Shown here in pieces: positions 62,684 through 64,000 of a stretch of DNA of 64,000 nucleotides. Source of the stretch: Acetobacteraceae bacterium B3987 (GTDB taxonomy: Bacteria; Pseudomonadota; Alphaproteobacteria; Acetobacterales; Acetobacteraceae). Positions within the stretch are counted from its first letter, which is position 1. Each line of letters starts with the position of its first letter. The notes under the pieces are model-generated. The model saw only the letters and a list, made by a program, of their open reading frames with translations. It was not told the DNA's origin and searched no databases. The stretch is from the NCBI GenBank assembly GCA_026537415.1, contig JAFNMF010000001.1, positions 62,610-126,609 of the forward strand, in the 5' to 3' direction. The position numbers and the translations under genes were made by a program.

Positions 62684-64000
62684 ATGTCTTTTCAGCATCC
62701 TTCCTTTGGTCATATTGCCGATAACCGTATCATTATTTTTGATACGACCCTGCGTGATGGTGAGCAGTCCCCCGGGTTCTCCATGAATCTGGGTGAGAAG
62801 CTGCGTATGGCCCATGCTCTGGCGGCTCTGGGCGTTGATGTCATTGAAGCTGGCTTCCCGGCAGCTTCGGAAGGTGATTTTGAGAGCGTGAAGCAGATCG
62901 CCGATCAGGTGGATGGTCCTGTTATTTGCGGTTTGGCTCGCAGTGCCCCGAAAGATATTGAAGCCGCCGGTAAGGCCATTAAGGGCGCACGGCGTGGACG
63001 CATCCATAACTTCATCTCCACATCGCCGTTGCATATGAAATACAAGCTGCGGATGGAGCCGGAGAAGGTGCTGGAGCTGATTGCCTTCGGCAACAAGGAA
63101 TCCCGCCGTTATACGGACGATGTGGAATGGTCCGCTGAAGATGGTTCCCGTACAGACCCGGATTTCCTGTGCCGCTGTGTGGAAACGGCCATTGCCAACG
63201 GGGCAACGACCATTAACATTCCCGATACCGTTGGGTTTGCGACGCCGGATGAGATGGAACGCATCTTCACCATGCTGAGGGAGCGTGTGCCGGGGGCCGA
63301 TCAGGTCATTTTCTCCACGCATAATCATAATGATCTGGGGCTGGCCGTTGGCAATACACTGGCAGCGGTTGAGGGCGGTGCCCGGCAGATCGAATGTACG
63401 ATTAATGGCATTGGTGAGCGTGCCGGCAATGCGGCTCTGGAAGAAGTCGTGATGGCTCTGCGGACCCGTCATGACCGTTACGGCATGGAAACTGGTATTG
63501 AAACACCTCGCCTGCTGGGCATGTCCCGCCTGCTGGCTACGATCACAGGCTTCGATGTTCAGCCGAACAAGGCCATCGTGGGACGGAACGCTTTTGCTCA
63601 TGAGAGTGGTATTCATCAGGATGGCATCCTGAAACACGCTGGCACCTATGAAATCATGACGCCGGAAAGCGTGGGTTGGACGAGTACCTCTCTGGTTTTG
63701 GGAAAACATTCTGGTCGTGCGGCCTTCCGGGACAAGCTGAAAGCTCTGGGTTATGAGGACCTGACAGAAGAGACCATTAATGCCGCCTTCCAGCGTTTCA
63801 AGACGTTGGCAGATCACAAAAAGATCGTGTTTGATGATGACGTGCGCGCGCTGGTTGATGATGAGAGCCGTGATCATGAGCGCATCCGTCTGACCTCTCT
63901 GGAACTGAAGGGCGGAACACAGCACGCTGCTCAAGTAGCACTGGATGTCGAGGTGGATGGCGAAGCGCGGCATGTGTCCTCTAAGGGTAACGGGCCTGTA
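62684..64000 (+). CDS. leuA: 2-isopropylmalate synthase (3' end outside window)
   Basis: First committed step of leucine synthesis, condensing acetyl-CoA and 2-oxoisovalerate. The 439 codons present cover the TIM barrel ([50 protein letters not shown], the metal-binding [33 protein letters not shown]) and the linker [18 protein letters not shown], and run off the window in the regulatory domain. The frame has no stop before 64000. A long antisense frame on the other strand is a shadow. Control by the leucine leader upstream and feedback by leucine are likely. Confidence 0.96.
   Translation, partial: MSFQHPSFGHIADNRIIIFDTTLRDGEQSPGFSMNLGEKLRMAHALAALGVDVIEAGFPAASEGDFESVKQIADQVDGPVICGLARSAPKDIEAAGKAIKGARRGRIHNFISTSPLHMKYKLRMEPEKVLELIAFGNKESRRYTDDVEWSAEDGSRTDPDFLCRCVETAIANGATTINIPDTVGFATPDEMERIFTMLRERVPGADQVIFSTHNHNDLGLAVGNTLAAVEGGARQIECTINGIGERAGNAALEEVVMALRTRHDRYGMETGIETPRLLGMSRLLATITGFDVQPNKAIVGRNAFAHESGIHQDGILKHAGTYEIMTPESVGWTSTSLVLGKHSGRAAFRDKLKALGYEDLTEETINAAFQRFKTLADHKKIVFDDDVRALVDDESRDHERIRLTSLELKGGTQHAAQVALDVEVDGEARHVSSKGNGPV

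Noticed and set aside
62666-63973. A 435-codon open frame on the minus strand
   Set aside because: It is antisense to leuA, whose motifs are unmistakable on the plus strand; the product resembles nothing and lacks a ribosome site.

Overview
The window is a chromosomal stretch from an acetic acid bacterium (Acetobacteraceae, Alphaproteobacteria). The lineage is inferred from gene content and order: a transaldolase/glucose-6-phosphate isomerase fusion followed by gnd, pgl, rpiA and gluconokinase in one pentose-phosphate operon; an NAD-type isocitrate dehydrogenase beside citrate synthase and aconitase; IalB-family and gluconolactonase-like exported proteins; and GC-rich coding throughout. The genus cannot be fixed from sequence reading alone. 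Both ends cut genes: the isomerase fusion lacks its 5' part and leuA lacks its 3' end.

Layout. 1-4970: oxidative pentose phosphate operon (tal-pgi, gnd, HAD phosphatase, pgl, rpiA, gntK) ending at a strong terminator. 4999-12695: HerA-like ATPase and HI0933-type flavoprotein (minus), panC, glycerol dehydrogenase, a family 2 glycosyltransferase with a coiled-coil tail, and a soluble globin-coupled chemoreceptor (minus). 12970-19699: complete urease cluster ureDABCEFG, whose UreE ends in a His-Ser tract encoded by 13 copies of one hexanucleotide, facing an NCS1 permease with a Cys-rich tail. 20068-27688: an unrecognised acidic protein, an AspT-like exchanger followed by an exported asparaginase, an exported SMP-30/gluconolactonase protein, a membrane protein that runs into the antisense of gpmA, an HdeD-like protein and idh. 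27931-38201: gltA-acnA, an IalB-like protein, a Bcr/CflA exporter, proB-proA and an amino acid permease. 38303-44585: a small membrane protein, an SDR pseudogene fragment, two tandem outer-membrane barrel paralogues, an AAT-family permease and a DMT transporter.

44586-49350 is a visibly AT-rich island with one 1275-codon gene. It encodes an N-terminal SIR2 NADase-like domain on a long C-terminal body, resembling the defence-associated sirtuins (DSR type), and lies next to a tRNA-Arg(CCG). Small open fragments on both sides suggest decayed neighbours. It is the best candidate for a phage defence gene here.

49499-64000 returns to housekeeping: a lipoprotein hydrolase, polA, a SCO-like protein, a HAD phosphatase, purD, xseA, a small lipoprotein, rne with a leader of about 480 nt and a good promoter, an exported amidase, and leuA. 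leuA is preceded by a 14-residue leader peptide with five leucines (three of them consecutive) and a strong hairpin, which looks like a leucine attenuator.

Metabolic links: gluconate and glucose-6-phosphate are drained through the pentose phosphate operon; the exported lactonase would supply gluconate from periplasmic glucose oxidation; urease and asparaginase release ammonia, which can serve nitrogen supply and buffer acid.
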